From: Rhodocollybia butyracea | Lineage: Eukaryota; Basidiomycota; Agaricomycetes; Agaricales; Omphalotaceae | Length of the DNA stretch: 64,000 nt | Reading direction: 5' to 3' | Assembly (NCBI GenBank): GCA_015501585.1 | Contig: JADNRY010000250.1 | Span: 26,150-90,149 of the forward strand | Part shown: positions 1 through 9,537 of the stretch, piece after piece | How the letters are laid out: each line of letters starts with the position of its first letter | Position numbering within the stretch: the stretch's first letter is position 1 | Notes under the pieces: model-generated | Database searches by the model: none | The model's input: the letters and a program-made list of their open reading frames with translations, nothing else | What the model was told of the DNA's origin: nothing | Made by a program: the position numbers and the translations under genes

Positions 1-697
1 TAGATTTGGCCATTCCGGTTCTTTTGTGGGATGCATTGATCGGAAAGTTGACGATGACTGCTATTTTCATTCAAGTGAAGCGGCGGAGGCAAACGCGTGA
101 TGCTTCTTTTATCGATGCTGAAAACTTGGGTTTCTTTGCGAACGACCCCGAGCTTGACTTGACCCCCACCGCGTTATCCAAAGAGAGACCCGCCTATATA
201 TTAGTTTCGTCATGGATCTTGGAGTCCTACCTGCAATGAATGTCCCCAAGAAGCCTGAGGGTGAGCTTCAGTTTTTGTCTACAGGTGAACACTTGTCCTC
301 ACCTCATACCATGCAAGCACATGCAGAGCCAGAGGACGAGGAGGAAGAGGAGGAGGAGGAGCAACAGTGCGTCCACCCTCGCTTTGCTTTCCACATAAAT
401 GGGTGTTCATCTCGCGTATATGTAGGCATACGTACCGCAGATGATAACCTGTACAAGGGCCTCGTTCAGCGCCAGCAGATCCAGTTTGACCATCCTCGCC
501 CGCAGATGATCCCTGCTCTACTTGACATGAAGCTATGCCCGCACCTCGGATCATATAGAGGCTGGTACAGAGGCGATCAACTTGGGGAGGGGGGGATGAC
601 GAAGGAAGCGGAGGCGCCCGGAACGAGGAGAACGCGCCGCAGACAGCAAAACTTACAGTGTCTCGTTATCGCCGAAACACGACTGAAGCTGTTTTAG
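1..697 (+). pseudogene. C-terminal remnant of an agaricomycete IQVK-motif protein (copy 1)
   Basis: The left edge cuts into this copy. The visible part reads MTAIFIQVKRRR, then FIDAENLGFFA, then in another frame FVMDLGVLP, an acidic run of Glu, and CVHPRFAFHINGCS and DNLYKGLVQ. A one-base shift near 190 moves the reading from the first frame to the second. The same blocks in the same order occur at 5434-5990, so this is a paralogous tail. I recall the block order from large, mostly uncharacterised agaricomycete families; the IQVK strand resembles the catalytic (E/Q)xK strand of PD-(D/E)xK nucleases, which is an inference. The duplication continues past the ORF: bases 1 to about 1270 match about 5460 to 6740. 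Probably non-functional. Confidence 0.55.
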
Positions 698-1548
698 ATG
701 ATTGAGATGAAGGATGAAACACCGAGCGGATTGTTTTTTTGTCATCCTTACTCTCAATTGCACGACAAGGAATCGCTTTTTTTGGAACATTTTGGGACGA
801 TCAATGACGTTTATATCTTGTTGCCTACTGAATAGCCTAATACTACTACCATGATTCATGGCATCTTTGATTTCTTTTTAGGACGCGTTCTTCACAGGCG
901 AAAGCACCCATACAAGTGAACAACGCGGCGGGACTCTCTCGCAATGTTCTATGCATCCTCAAGCCGATAGATCCAGACCGTATCTGAGATACAGAAACGT
1001 ATCTGCCCAGTGCCAGGCTTGACTCAACCACATAGAGTAGTCTATTGGTATTAACATTAACCAGACTTGTAGCCTCGAAAGAAAGTCTTTTTCTAGACAC
1101 GCTAGCTGTCTGCTCCCATTATTTTTACATGTAGGCACTCGCTACTATTGTCCATACAATATTTCCGGGGATGCAGCCTAGGTCGCGTGGGCGTCTTTCG
1201 CGATATACCAGGCGGCTGGGCCATAAGGTCAAAGCACAAAAACTTGAAGTGAATATCGAGACTGCGTGGCCAGGTAGCGTGTAACTTTCAATGCCCATCT
1301 CGGTTACATTTTCGTTAGCTATGTCTAGTATATGACTTATCTATCCCAGCTACGAACAGTTATGTTCCGAAATGGGACCGCGCCTGTTACTTACTTCCTT
1401 CCTTCCTTCCGGATACCCAAGTGATTATCACGTCAAAGTCACAGCAAGATGTACTGATTTTATTGCGCTACCGTACAGTAGTAGCTTTGCATAGTAACTG
1501 CCTAGACCATCACCAGGGGGCCAGCGTTATCTGTTTACCGGGCATATG
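698..1548. other. No gene seen; flank of segmental duplication
   Basis: No convincing ORF. Several stretches match 6170-6740, for example the segment around ATCTTGTTGCCTACTG and the one around ACACGCTAGCTGTCTGCTCC, so this is the downstream flank of the duplicated IQVK-family block. A short CTTCCTTCC microsatellite lies near 1391-1410. Confidence 0.6.
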
Positions 1549-2254
1549 CACTGCGCCAGCGTCAAAAAATATCGGGCGAAATTATTTCCGAAATTATTGC
1601 TGTAATTGCTTACCTTTTTCGATCAAAATTTCACCTGTAAATCTTTGATAATTTCGGCTGAGAAATATACTGTAATTGATTGTCTTTTTCGATATGAATT
1701 TCGCTGGTAATCTGTTATCTATTTCGTCCGAAAAAGACAATGAAATTGCTTATCTATTTCATTAAAAATTTCGCTCGAAATTTTTACAAGGTAATAACTG
1801 GCCAAGAACTGGGAGGTTCGGTCATGTGATGCATCTGATAAGATTTCCTGTCTTTGAACGCGACCAAAACGCGACTTATGGGATACTGTATATGCATGGC
1901 TGCACTAGTCACCGCCAGACAATAAATTGCTCCAGTTCTGCCCTCATATCCGCCCAAAGTGTTGTCAGATGCATCACATGACCGAGCCTCCCAGTTCTTG
2001 GCCAGTTATTACCTTGTAAAAATTTCGAGCGAAATTCTTAATTAATCACGAGCGAAATAGATAAGTAATCTCATTGTCTTTTTCGAGCGATATATATAGC
2101 GAAATTCCAAAAGAAAAAGATAATCAATTACAATGTATTTTTTGTACGAAATAGAAGACACTTTTCCATTGTAATTTGTATTGAAAAAGGTAAGTAATTA
2201 CAACAATAATTTCGGCAATAATTTCGCCCGATATTTTTTGACGCTGGCGTAGTG
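1549..2254. mobile_element. CACTA-type foldback MITE, 706 bp
   Basis: The left end starts CACTGCGCCAGCGTC and the right end, read on the minus strand, starts CACTACGCCAGCGTC. Inverted repetition continues inward for most of the element: 1785-1841 is mirrored by 1960-2016 and the TTTCG/CGAAA-rich stretches are mirrored too, leaving a central spacer of about 110 bp. The element is flanked by the trinucleotide ATG on both sides (1546-1548 and 2255-2257). CACT(A/G) termini with a 3-bp target duplication are the hallmarks of CACTA/EnSpm (CMC) transposons. There is no transposase, so it is non-autonomous. Repeated TTTCGNNCGAAATT-like subterminal motifs could be transposase-binding repeats (inference). 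Confidence 0.8.
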
Positions 2255-2451
2255 ATGAGTGTTTGGCACTCAGGAGGTTTCACACTTTCAAAGCCTTGTT
2301 TCAAAAAAAAATCGGGATCGCTCTCAGAACCACAGCTTGAGCCTATCAATTGTGATTCGAAATCAGAATCAATTGAAGCATATAATAGGTCCATCTTTTC
2401 AAGATACTATGTACAGGATCATTGAGATCATGTTCTAAGTAGAGAAAATAG

Positions 2452-3570
2452 TTATTCAGTTATATAATATTCTGAAGACTCCTGAAATCGTTTTTTTGGT
2501 GATTTACTCTTGGATTTACTTTTCCGCGACGGGGATTTACTTTTCTGTGATGGGGATTTACTACTTTTCTGCGAAGGGGATTTACTTTTCCGCGACGGAG
2601 ATCCTGAACCACCTGCTTGGGCTGTCGAACCCGTCGGAGATTTAGGATTAGGGCTAGGTTGCGGTTCTGGGCCACCTGCTTGGGCTGTCGAACCCCTGGG
2701 CGATTCAGATGGGTCGCTAACTCGAAATAATCTGAACTGTCTGTTAAACTCCTCGCTGATTTCTTCCCACTGTCCCTGTTCTAAACGGGGGGCGGGATCG
2801 TGCGCTGCCGGAGGATCGTGCGCTGTCAGAGGATTGTGCGCTGCCAGAGGATCGTGCGCTGCCAGAGGATCGTGCGCTGCCAGAGGATTGTGCGCTGCCA
2901 GAGGATCGTGCGCTGCCAGAGGATCTACCGCTGCCGGAGGATCTCCCGCTGCCGGAGAATCTCCCGCTGCCGGAGGATAGCGTGCTAGATGCAAGTATGC
3001 CGGCCCCTCCCCGCCTATGTTGTCCACTGCAAAACCACCATATAGTTTGCCATGCGAAGCTACGTTTACTTGTTCTCCTCCTTGGAAAATCCATTGTCCT
3101 CCATTGATATGTTAGCATTAAGATCCAAATTCGCGCCCGGTTAATCAATTAGTACTCACTACCATTTGCGAACCACAGAAAGCATGATCTACCCTCTGGG
3201 CACGCCGCACCTTCAAATCGGAGATACATCCAGCGCCTGTCATGTGGTTTCTTGGGGTCATGTACTACGGAATCCCCGCTGTATGTGATTTTGGCTGGCC
3301 CACCCACGTTCAACTCGGACATCAGATGGACTGCTCTGGTGACTGTGGTTCGTTGACCTTTTCTCTGTCTTGGCGTTTGCGTGTTTGGGAGCGGTACATT
3401 TTCATTAGTGATTGTCGTTAGCTTAATCTACGAACCCGGATGAATACTACTATGCGGACCATTGATGGACAACTAAAACTCCTCACCTTCGGCCTTACAG
3501 AACACACAGCGGATATGAGGCCAGCTAGCAGGAGAAGTCTAGCCCACCGAAGCGTGAAAGCAGAGTACAT
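2452..3570 (-). CDS. Secreted protein with hexapeptide repeats and KSPS-rich tail, 331 aa
   Basis: Three exons give one uninterrupted frame: 3570-3487, 3427-3163 and 3098-2452. Both introns (59 and 64 nt) are GT-AG, and the second has CTAAC 14 nt before its acceptor. Exon 1 encodes a signal peptide (MYSAFTLRW, then a LLLLAGLISAVC core). Residues about 29-140 form a compact region with WMYLRFEGAACPEG and FANGQWIFQGG. There follow ten tandem hexapeptides of the form P(L/P)AAH(D/N), then an acidic link, then a C-terminal tail of SPSRKSK/SPSQKSK repeats. The product is predicted to be exported; the repeats and tail suggest a disordered surface or wall-associated region. I do not recognise the central domain and assign no function. 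The exon structure is by eye, but frame continuity across both introns supports it. Confidence 0.65.
2806..2985. repeat. 18-bp coding minisatellite, 10 units
   Basis: Ten tandem 18-bp units of the type GGATCGTGCGCTGCCAGA. They encode the hexapeptide array of the secreted protein on the minus strand. The unit is a multiple of three, so all frames stay open, which explains the overlapping ORFs on both strands here. Confidence 0.9.
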
Positions 3571-4302
3571 ATATGTGAATGATCTCGTTAAATGCAATAG
3601 AGTAAGAGGGAGATTTTCGAGAAGGAGTAAGTGAGAGAGCCAAGAGAGAAAAATCTTGGTACGAGCTGAATAGAGGGAGCTGGCCAGCAGTCACAGTTTT
3701 TCATCGCAAGCTTGATTTTTTTATACTTGCGACTTAGCGATCAAAGCTGAAAATATTAAAAATGTGTCCAAAGAAACAAATATAAGCCGTCACTGCCTTG
3801 TCCCACTGAGTCCCGCCTTAAATCTCAACAATTGATCTCTTGATCCTTGAAGATATAAAGTATTCGCTTTTTGTTGGTTGAATTGCAACTTAAGATAGGG
3901 GTTGTGCTCACTGCATGATTGTGTGTTGCTATTGGGGTGATCACTGGAAGATTTGATGATGATGCCGTTTGCAACTGTTCAGTCGAGTGAAAAACCTGGT
4001 AACCCCCTCGACCCTAAGCCGCGTTCATCAGTGAATGAAGCTTTGGCACAAGTTGGTGGTTGCGCGAGCATGGTAGTTGGATGGTAGCAGTTGGAATGTG
4101 GCCGCGAGTAGCGGTTAGTGGTTAGCACTCAAATGAGGTGTTGTTAGTTATTGGTCAACATTGGTATGAGGTTTTGGCAGTAGCAGCAGTAGGTGGTGCG
4201 ATATCAGATACGACTACCAATGACGACTCCATCTAGACCGGAATAACCGACTGGACAGCCCCGGTTCCCAGAAGTCTCGTTCTAACATTCTTCTTTCAGT
4301 CC
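3571..4302. other. No gene seen
   Basis: Intergenic sequence between the start of the secreted gene and the decayed IQVK-family copy. A G/T-rich stretch (TGGTAG/TTGG words) spans about 4050-4200. The promoter of the minus-strand secreted gene should lie just above 3570, but no clear TATA box was found. Confidence 0.5.
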
Positions 4303-5990
4303 TTGGCGATTACTTGGATTGGCCTATTCTTACCGTCTTCGCGTTGGCAGTGTCCTTCCTGCTCTGGCACAGCGCATATAACACAGGTTTTGTTTGATTG
4401 CTCACCTGAACTTGGGAATCTTGGCCTGGGTATCGTGACGGGAGATCAGATGTCGGACTTGAAGTTCATGGCCAACTTTGGTCGTCTGTTGTAAGTGGGA
4501 TCTATCTAAAACATGGATTTTCATATACAGCAATGGACAGCAATGGATATGCTCAAACGTTCTCAATTGCCAAAATACAATGATAAGTACGATTTATCTA
4601 AAACATCCCTGTGGCCAATGATGATAGGTTCTGGACTCCGTTCAAAGCGCTCGGCTCGCACTCCGAAGGGACAATTCTCCGGTTTGCTCGAGCCAAACTG
4701 GTGCACAGTAATTTGTTCACGAACAAACCCACGACAGATGGTGATTTCACCAAGACGGCACAACTTGCGGTTCTCGACAGTCATCTCCGCCTTGACTACA
4801 GTAATAGAACACATCCCACCGCGGAGCTTGAAAACACCAAACAGATGGTGGCGAAACTTATGCGCTTAGCCTTCTCTGTGCCCGAGCATTGTAACTCCTT
4901 ATTTTGTCTCTGGCTATTCGAGTGAGCTGCTGTTGGCAGAGGTCTGTGTCTTCAATCTGTTCGTTTTTTTGTTTTGGTTCTGACTCCCTTTTCACGCGGC
5001 TATGCGCAATTAGACGAATAGCGGGATCTTTATGATAGAACTGGGTCCACCTACCCCACCGACAACAAGCCGGTCCTCGCAAGCATCCTCAGTGACTACC
5101 TAGAGAATGGGGCCCTTGGATTTTGAGAAGCTAGGTCACATCGTTGCTCGCGTCCTCCTCACCAATGCCTATCCGGGGGATGAGCGAGACGACAAAAGAA
5201 CCACCGGTCCGCGGCACACAGGGTTCTGCCAAACTCTTCCTCGAAGCGTTGTTCACAAATTCGGAAGAGGTGTTGACTGCCAAACCTGACAACGTTCCGC
5301 CCCATCATACTAATAGCTCATCTCTTTCTTTGAATCAGCTTTCGAGGACGCAACGATTCGGATCACACATTGGGTCAAATCCGTGATCGTTATCTGAACA
5401 CCGAGGCCATGGCTGCCGCATATATGCGAGGTTTTGCTTTCGTTTGTTGCGATGACGAAGGCTATATTTCCGGTTCTTTTGTGGGATACACTGATTAGAA
5501 GGTTTGCGATGACTACTATTTTCATTCAAGTAAAGGGGCGGGATGGTTCTTTTATCGATGCTCAAAACTTCTTTGCGGACAACCCCGAGGCTGACTGGAC
5601 GTCCACTGCGTTACCTCAAGAGAAACTGCTTCCATATATTAGTCTTGTGACGGATCTTGGAGTCCTACCCTCTATTCCTGGATATGACCATACCCGCGAT
5701 GAATTTCGCCGATAAGCCTATGGGCGAGCTTCCGCCTTTGTCTACAGCCGAACATTCATCCTCACCTCATACCATACAAGTACACCTAGAGGAGGAAGAG
5801 GAGCTGCACTGTGACCACCCTCGCTTTGCTTTCCCCATAAATGAATGTTCCTCTTGCGTAGATGCAGGCATACGCACCGCAGATGACGACTTGTACAAAG
5901 GCCTCGTTCGACTCGCAGATTCAGTTTGACCATCATCGCCCGCAGATGATCAATGATCCCCGCGCTACTTGGCATGATGTCGTGCCTGCA
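4303..5990 (+). pseudogene. Degenerate IQVK-motif (REase-like) family gene (copy 2)
   Basis: A long decayed gene broken into frames by stops and indels. In order: ILRFARAKLVHSNLF and LDSHLRLDYSNRTHP (4640-4800), LMRLAFSVPEHCNS (4858-4900), DFEKLGHIVARVLL (5116-5160), KLFLEALFTNSEEVL (5225-5275), the IQVK strand (5500-5540), PYISLVTDLGVLP (5630-5670), HPRFAFPINECSS (5816-5855) and DDDLYKGLV (5885-5910). This matches the usual block order of a large agaricomycete family: an N-terminal region, then a C-terminal nuclease-like core. At least four frame breaks make it a pseudogene. Family naming is from memory of conserved blocks; the nuclease assignment rests only on the QxK strand. Confidence 0.55.
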
Positions 5991-6740
5991 CCTCGGATCA
6001 TATAAAGGTTGGGGCAGAAGCGATCAACTTAAGGAGGATGGAGGGATGACAAAGGAGGCGGAGGCGCCTTGGGACGAGGAGAGCGCACCGCAGAGAGCAA
6101 ACCTCACGGTGTCTCGTTATCGACGAAACACGACCGAAACTGTTTTGTGCGACTGAGACGAAGGATGGAACACCGAACGGATTGTGTTGTCGCCGTTGTT
6201 CGGTGGTTGTCATCTAAGCTAGTATCAATAGCACGACAAGGAATCCCCTCTTTTTGGAACATTTTGGGACGGTCAATGATGCTTGTATCTTGTTGCCTAC
6301 TGTATAGTCTAATACTACATACCATAATTCATAGCATCTTTTGATTCCAACGTTCTATGCACCCTCAAGCCGACAGACCCGGACCGTACTCGAGATACAG
6401 AAACGTATCTGGGCTTGATCCGACCCACATAGTCTATTAGTATCAACGGAGGTAAGTTTGTACCATGCTCACATTCATCCCAACATCGTCCAGAGTTGTA
6501 GTCTCGTAAGAAAGTTCTTCAATAGCTATTCCAGACACGCTAGCTGTCTGCTCCGAATATTTTTACATGTACACACTTGGAACATACTATCGTTCATACA
6601 ATATCGCCGGGATTGCAACCCAGGTCGCGTGGGCCTCTTTCGCGCGTTGTACCGTTGCTGGCTGCTGCGCCGTATGGCCAAAGCACGAAAACACCGCAGT
6701 AGGCCATGCGAATTTCAAAACTGCATGGACAAGTCTAGGG
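5460..6740. repeat. Segmental duplicate of 1-1270
   Basis: Colinear with the left end of the window, through the IQVK-family C-terminus and about 600 bp of downstream non-coding DNA. The copies differ by many substitutions and small indels, for example a shorter Glu run here, so the duplication is not recent. Confidence 0.75.
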
Positions 6741-6878
6741 TGAGCCTTTGAAGCCAAAAGACTGGTGATACCTCGCGAAAAAAATGATTCTAAATTATCG
6801 AGTTGTATAGCGAGATGCTCTGTAACACATACCTTTTCCATGCCCAAATATCAAGCAAAACACGTAGTTTTACTTCTA
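5991..6878. other. No gene seen; duplicated flank
   Basis: Non-coding continuation of the duplicated block up to about 6740, then a short spacer to the stop codon of the minus-strand membrane protein gene. Confidence 0.5.
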
Positions 6879-7295
6879 TTACCGCTTCTTATCCTGGTCC
6901 CTCATCTCGTCTATCACCTCATTAACCCATATCAGAATTTTATCGATGCTTTCTAATATAAACTTCATCGCGTAGCCGCCAAAATGCACGTAGAAGCCGA
7001 ACCACGCCAGAGCTTTAATTCCCCAGATAATTCGCCAGTAGATCCATCGGAGAATATATGCTGCCCAGAAGGGTATCAGAAAGATCCATGACAGGATATA
7101 GGTGAGAATGTGGAATGCTGGTTTCAAAACCGATGAATAACCGTAGAACGAGCCGAAAATTGCGATGAGGAGATATACGGCGTATTTGCGGGAGACTCGA
7201 TGGGATACGAAATAAACAAATGTTACTGGAAAGACAATATGAGTGAGAATATTAGTAGCAGAAGGACTGTGACGAGAGGATTCAGCCTCGTTCAT
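6879..7295 (-). CDS. Small multi-pass membrane protein, 138 aa
   Basis: A single-exon ORF starting at ATG 7295. It is strongly hydrophobic: a first segment around HIVFPVTFVYFVSH, then KYAVYLLIAIFGSFYGYSS, ILTYILSWIFLIPFWAAYI and WGIKALAWFGFYVHFGGYA, giving about four membrane spans, with a charged C-terminus ending DQDKKR. A damaged second copy lies at 16603-16985, so it belongs to a duplicated local unit. I do not recognise the family and cannot assign a function. A further upstream exon is possible, but the internal ATG followed by a polar stretch reads well as a start. Confidence 0.55.
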   Translation of the reverse strand: MNEAESSRHSPSATNILTHIVFPVTFVYFVSHRVSRKYAVYLLIAIFGSFYGYSSVLKPAFHILTYILSWIFLIPFWAAYILRWIYWRIIWGIKALAWFGFYVHFGGYAMKFILESIDKILIWVNEVIDEMRDQDKKR

Positions 7296-7426
7296 GATGG
7301 ACGCGTCGCAACGTTGAACGGATGTAACGGGCCGAAATTTTACCTTTTACCTTTCTTTTACTACCATACCAGCATGGCCGACAAGCGGTCACAAACCGAC
7401 CTCCAACTTAGTTTTATTGTACTGTA

Positions 7427-8137
7427 CATTATGAAAAAGCTTTATTACCAATCTAATCTACTATCACCCTTGAGCGCTTGAGCTTGCGGTACTGTCGTCG
7501 AAGGCCATGGCAAGTTGCGTGCGAGTTCAGAACGGGAGAGGAAGGCGTCTGATGTCAAGTGGGAGGGTAACGCGGCATCCGAAGAGGTTGAGATTGAACC
7601 CGCTGGAGCACTGTTGGAAGTTGCTGTCGAAGAAGACATCCCAAATCCCAACTGAGCCTGGGCGGTCTAATTCTGTCCACCCACTCATCCCTCCATCATC
7701 CCTCCAGAAAAATTGAAAATGGTCTAACCGCGATTTGGTCTCTTGGACGAGGTTGGAGGAGGAAAATGAAACCTGGGCTTGAGGGTGTGGGCACCTTCAA
7801 GCAATTTCGGGAGAGTGAGCCTGAGCTCGATGGAGTTGCTGAGTCGCGGGTAATGAACATATGTCCATTCTCTGCTGCTGAGCGCTGAAGCTGAAGCGCT
7901 GAACGTTGAACGTGCGCGCCAACAGCAGAGCTTGATATGGCCAAGTTGGATACATCGTCCGTGGGTAGATCTGTTGGAAGCTCGATGACTGGAGGGGAAT
8001 TATGGTCCGGAAAACTTTGTTGACGACGAAGATTGTCTGGCGTCGGTGTCATTGGCGAAACTAACGAATCCAGGTCTATTGTAGGAGATTTAGACTGCCT
8101 CCGTTTGTGAGGTGTCCAGTCGTTGGATGATCTTCCC
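7427..8137 (-). pseudogene. Diverged, broken relative of the Ser/Pro-rich protein
   Basis: On the minus strand an exon-like stretch begins near 8137 after a possible AG acceptor (SSNDWTPHKRRQSKSP...). It continues with AISSSAVGAHVQRS and RDSATPSSSGS. These blocks resemble KISSAAVGITSVERS and HDSATPSSASQS in the Ser/Pro-rich protein at 20548-22188. The frame then ends, and a second open piece (GMSSSTATSNSAPAGS..., 7445-7651) lies in another frame without a convincing splice joining them. Probably a decayed paralog; an intact gene with an intron I could not place remains possible. Confidence 0.4.
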
Positions 8138-8689
8138 TCTGCTTTTTATTCTCCTCCCCCCGCTTTTCCTTTATCTCCTTCATATTATTCACAAACTTGG
8201 TTGAAGCCACGGCTGGTGGAGGCACGAAGCTCGATGACGGTGACAGGAAACATGGGACAGGCGGACTGTAGTTTTTTTTGTGAAGGATAGTGTAAGGCCC
8301 TGGAATTTGCCTGTTCTAGGGGATTGGGTTTGGAGTTTTATGCAACGTTGTGGAAAGGTAGTTAGCGGCGTGAATAAGAACAGCAAAGCGCAAGTAAGCC
8401 TAGACCGTCAACCACGAAGGAAGGAAGGAAGGAAGGAAGGAAGGAAGGAAAACCAGAGGACTGCCTCAGGCCTATGGCAAAGCGCAAGAAGAGACTCATT
8501 TTTTTCTAGTACAAACAATCATCCTACCAAATTACCCTCTGCGAGTAGTAGCGAAAAGCGAAAAAATAAGTTATCAACAAATAAATTTACCTCGGCTCTG
8601 ACTAGTTTCGCCGATGGTCAAATAATTACCTGACTATGAACTTCTGTCCTGTTTCTTGGACCTTAAATTACCAATACATAAAGATTGTT
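8138..8689. other. No gene seen
   Basis: Spacer with a GGAA microsatellite and A/T-rich sequence. The broken 3' end of the LINE begins at 8690. Confidence 0.5.
8416..8450. repeat. (GAAG)n microsatellite
   Basis: Eight to nine tandem GAAG/GGAA tetranucleotides. Shorter CTTCC runs occur at 1391-1410 and upstream of the reductase gene near 22585. Confidence 0.95.
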
Positions 8690-9350
8690 TCAGCAGTCAA
8701 TGACAGAACAACCATTCGGTTGGAAGGAAGTAAATCTTCCTGTTATCCCATCTTCCAAAGAGCTACCATTCAATACTTCCAAACGGTTGTCATTGCACAG
8801 TTGCAGGATCCATCTACCACATGAGTTAACAGCAGTATCTGCGGAAGTTCTAGATGGGCTGTCTATACTCACGGTCTCGTTCCCTATTCTGCCATTTAGG
8901 TCCCCCAGTACCAGCAGTGGTTTCTCACCTGCAGACACCATAGTAATAATACTGGACAGCCGCTCTTTCAGGTCGATCATTGACCAATCTTGCCAGTATG
9001 AGCCCGCGGGGAGTAGATACATACCAACGATGCGTAGATTAGGTGTATCTAGCACGACCGTTTCGACGTCCGAGAGGTTGGTACTACATGGTGTAATTCG
9101 TTTGTCCGCTTTGAAAATAGCCGCGACTCCTCCCCAAGCTCTATCTGCATTGGGTCTGTCGGGGCGCAGGTAGGAGACAATACTATATCCAGTCGGGACC
9201 GGGAGACTGTCCTCTTGACTGGGGCGTAGCTATGTTTCAGAAAGGATCACAAGGTCGAACCGGGAGATGTATTTCACAAATTCGGAGTTTCCGAGTTTAA
9301 GCGACAGGTTACCGTGTATATTCCAAGTCGCTATAGATAAAGAGGTAGGA
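8690..9350 (-). pseudogene. LINE ORF2 fragment: APE-type endonuclease domain
   Basis: The minus-strand reading starts SLSIATWNIHGN, the hallmark N-terminus of apurinic-like LINE endonucleases, then FDLVILSET followed by an in-frame TAG stop. It continues with LPVPTGYSIVSYLRPD, WGGVAAIF, VGMYLLPAGS, LLVLGDLNGRIGNE (the GDxN motif) and GRFTSFQPNGCSVIDC. The family role is nicking the target for target-primed reverse transcription. It is inactivated by the stop near 9224 and by loss of the RT domain. Confidence 0.8.
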
Positions 9351-9537
9351 TAGAAACCGTATAGGTGTAATGTGTTTTATAAGTCCAATACGTAATGTAA
9401 ATGAGTCCAAAAAGCTCACAAGGAACAGGATAAGGCTTTAGAGTAGTCCATTCTATCAGAAACAGAAACTGGGGAGTATACACCGTACAATGTAGTATGG
9501 ATTATAGGTATAAAAAATGAAAGGGCACACAATGGTC

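Noticed and set aside
2510..3148. Several overlapping ORFs of 60-156 codons on both strands
   Set aside because: Produced by the 18-bp repeat keeping all frames open; only the minus frame that joins the signal-peptide exons is supported.
8690..9350. Host DNA-repair AP endonuclease
   Set aside because: The ATWNIHG start and GDLNGRIGNE occur next to a LINE-type ORF1, with a stop and abrupt truncation, so it is a retrotransposon domain.
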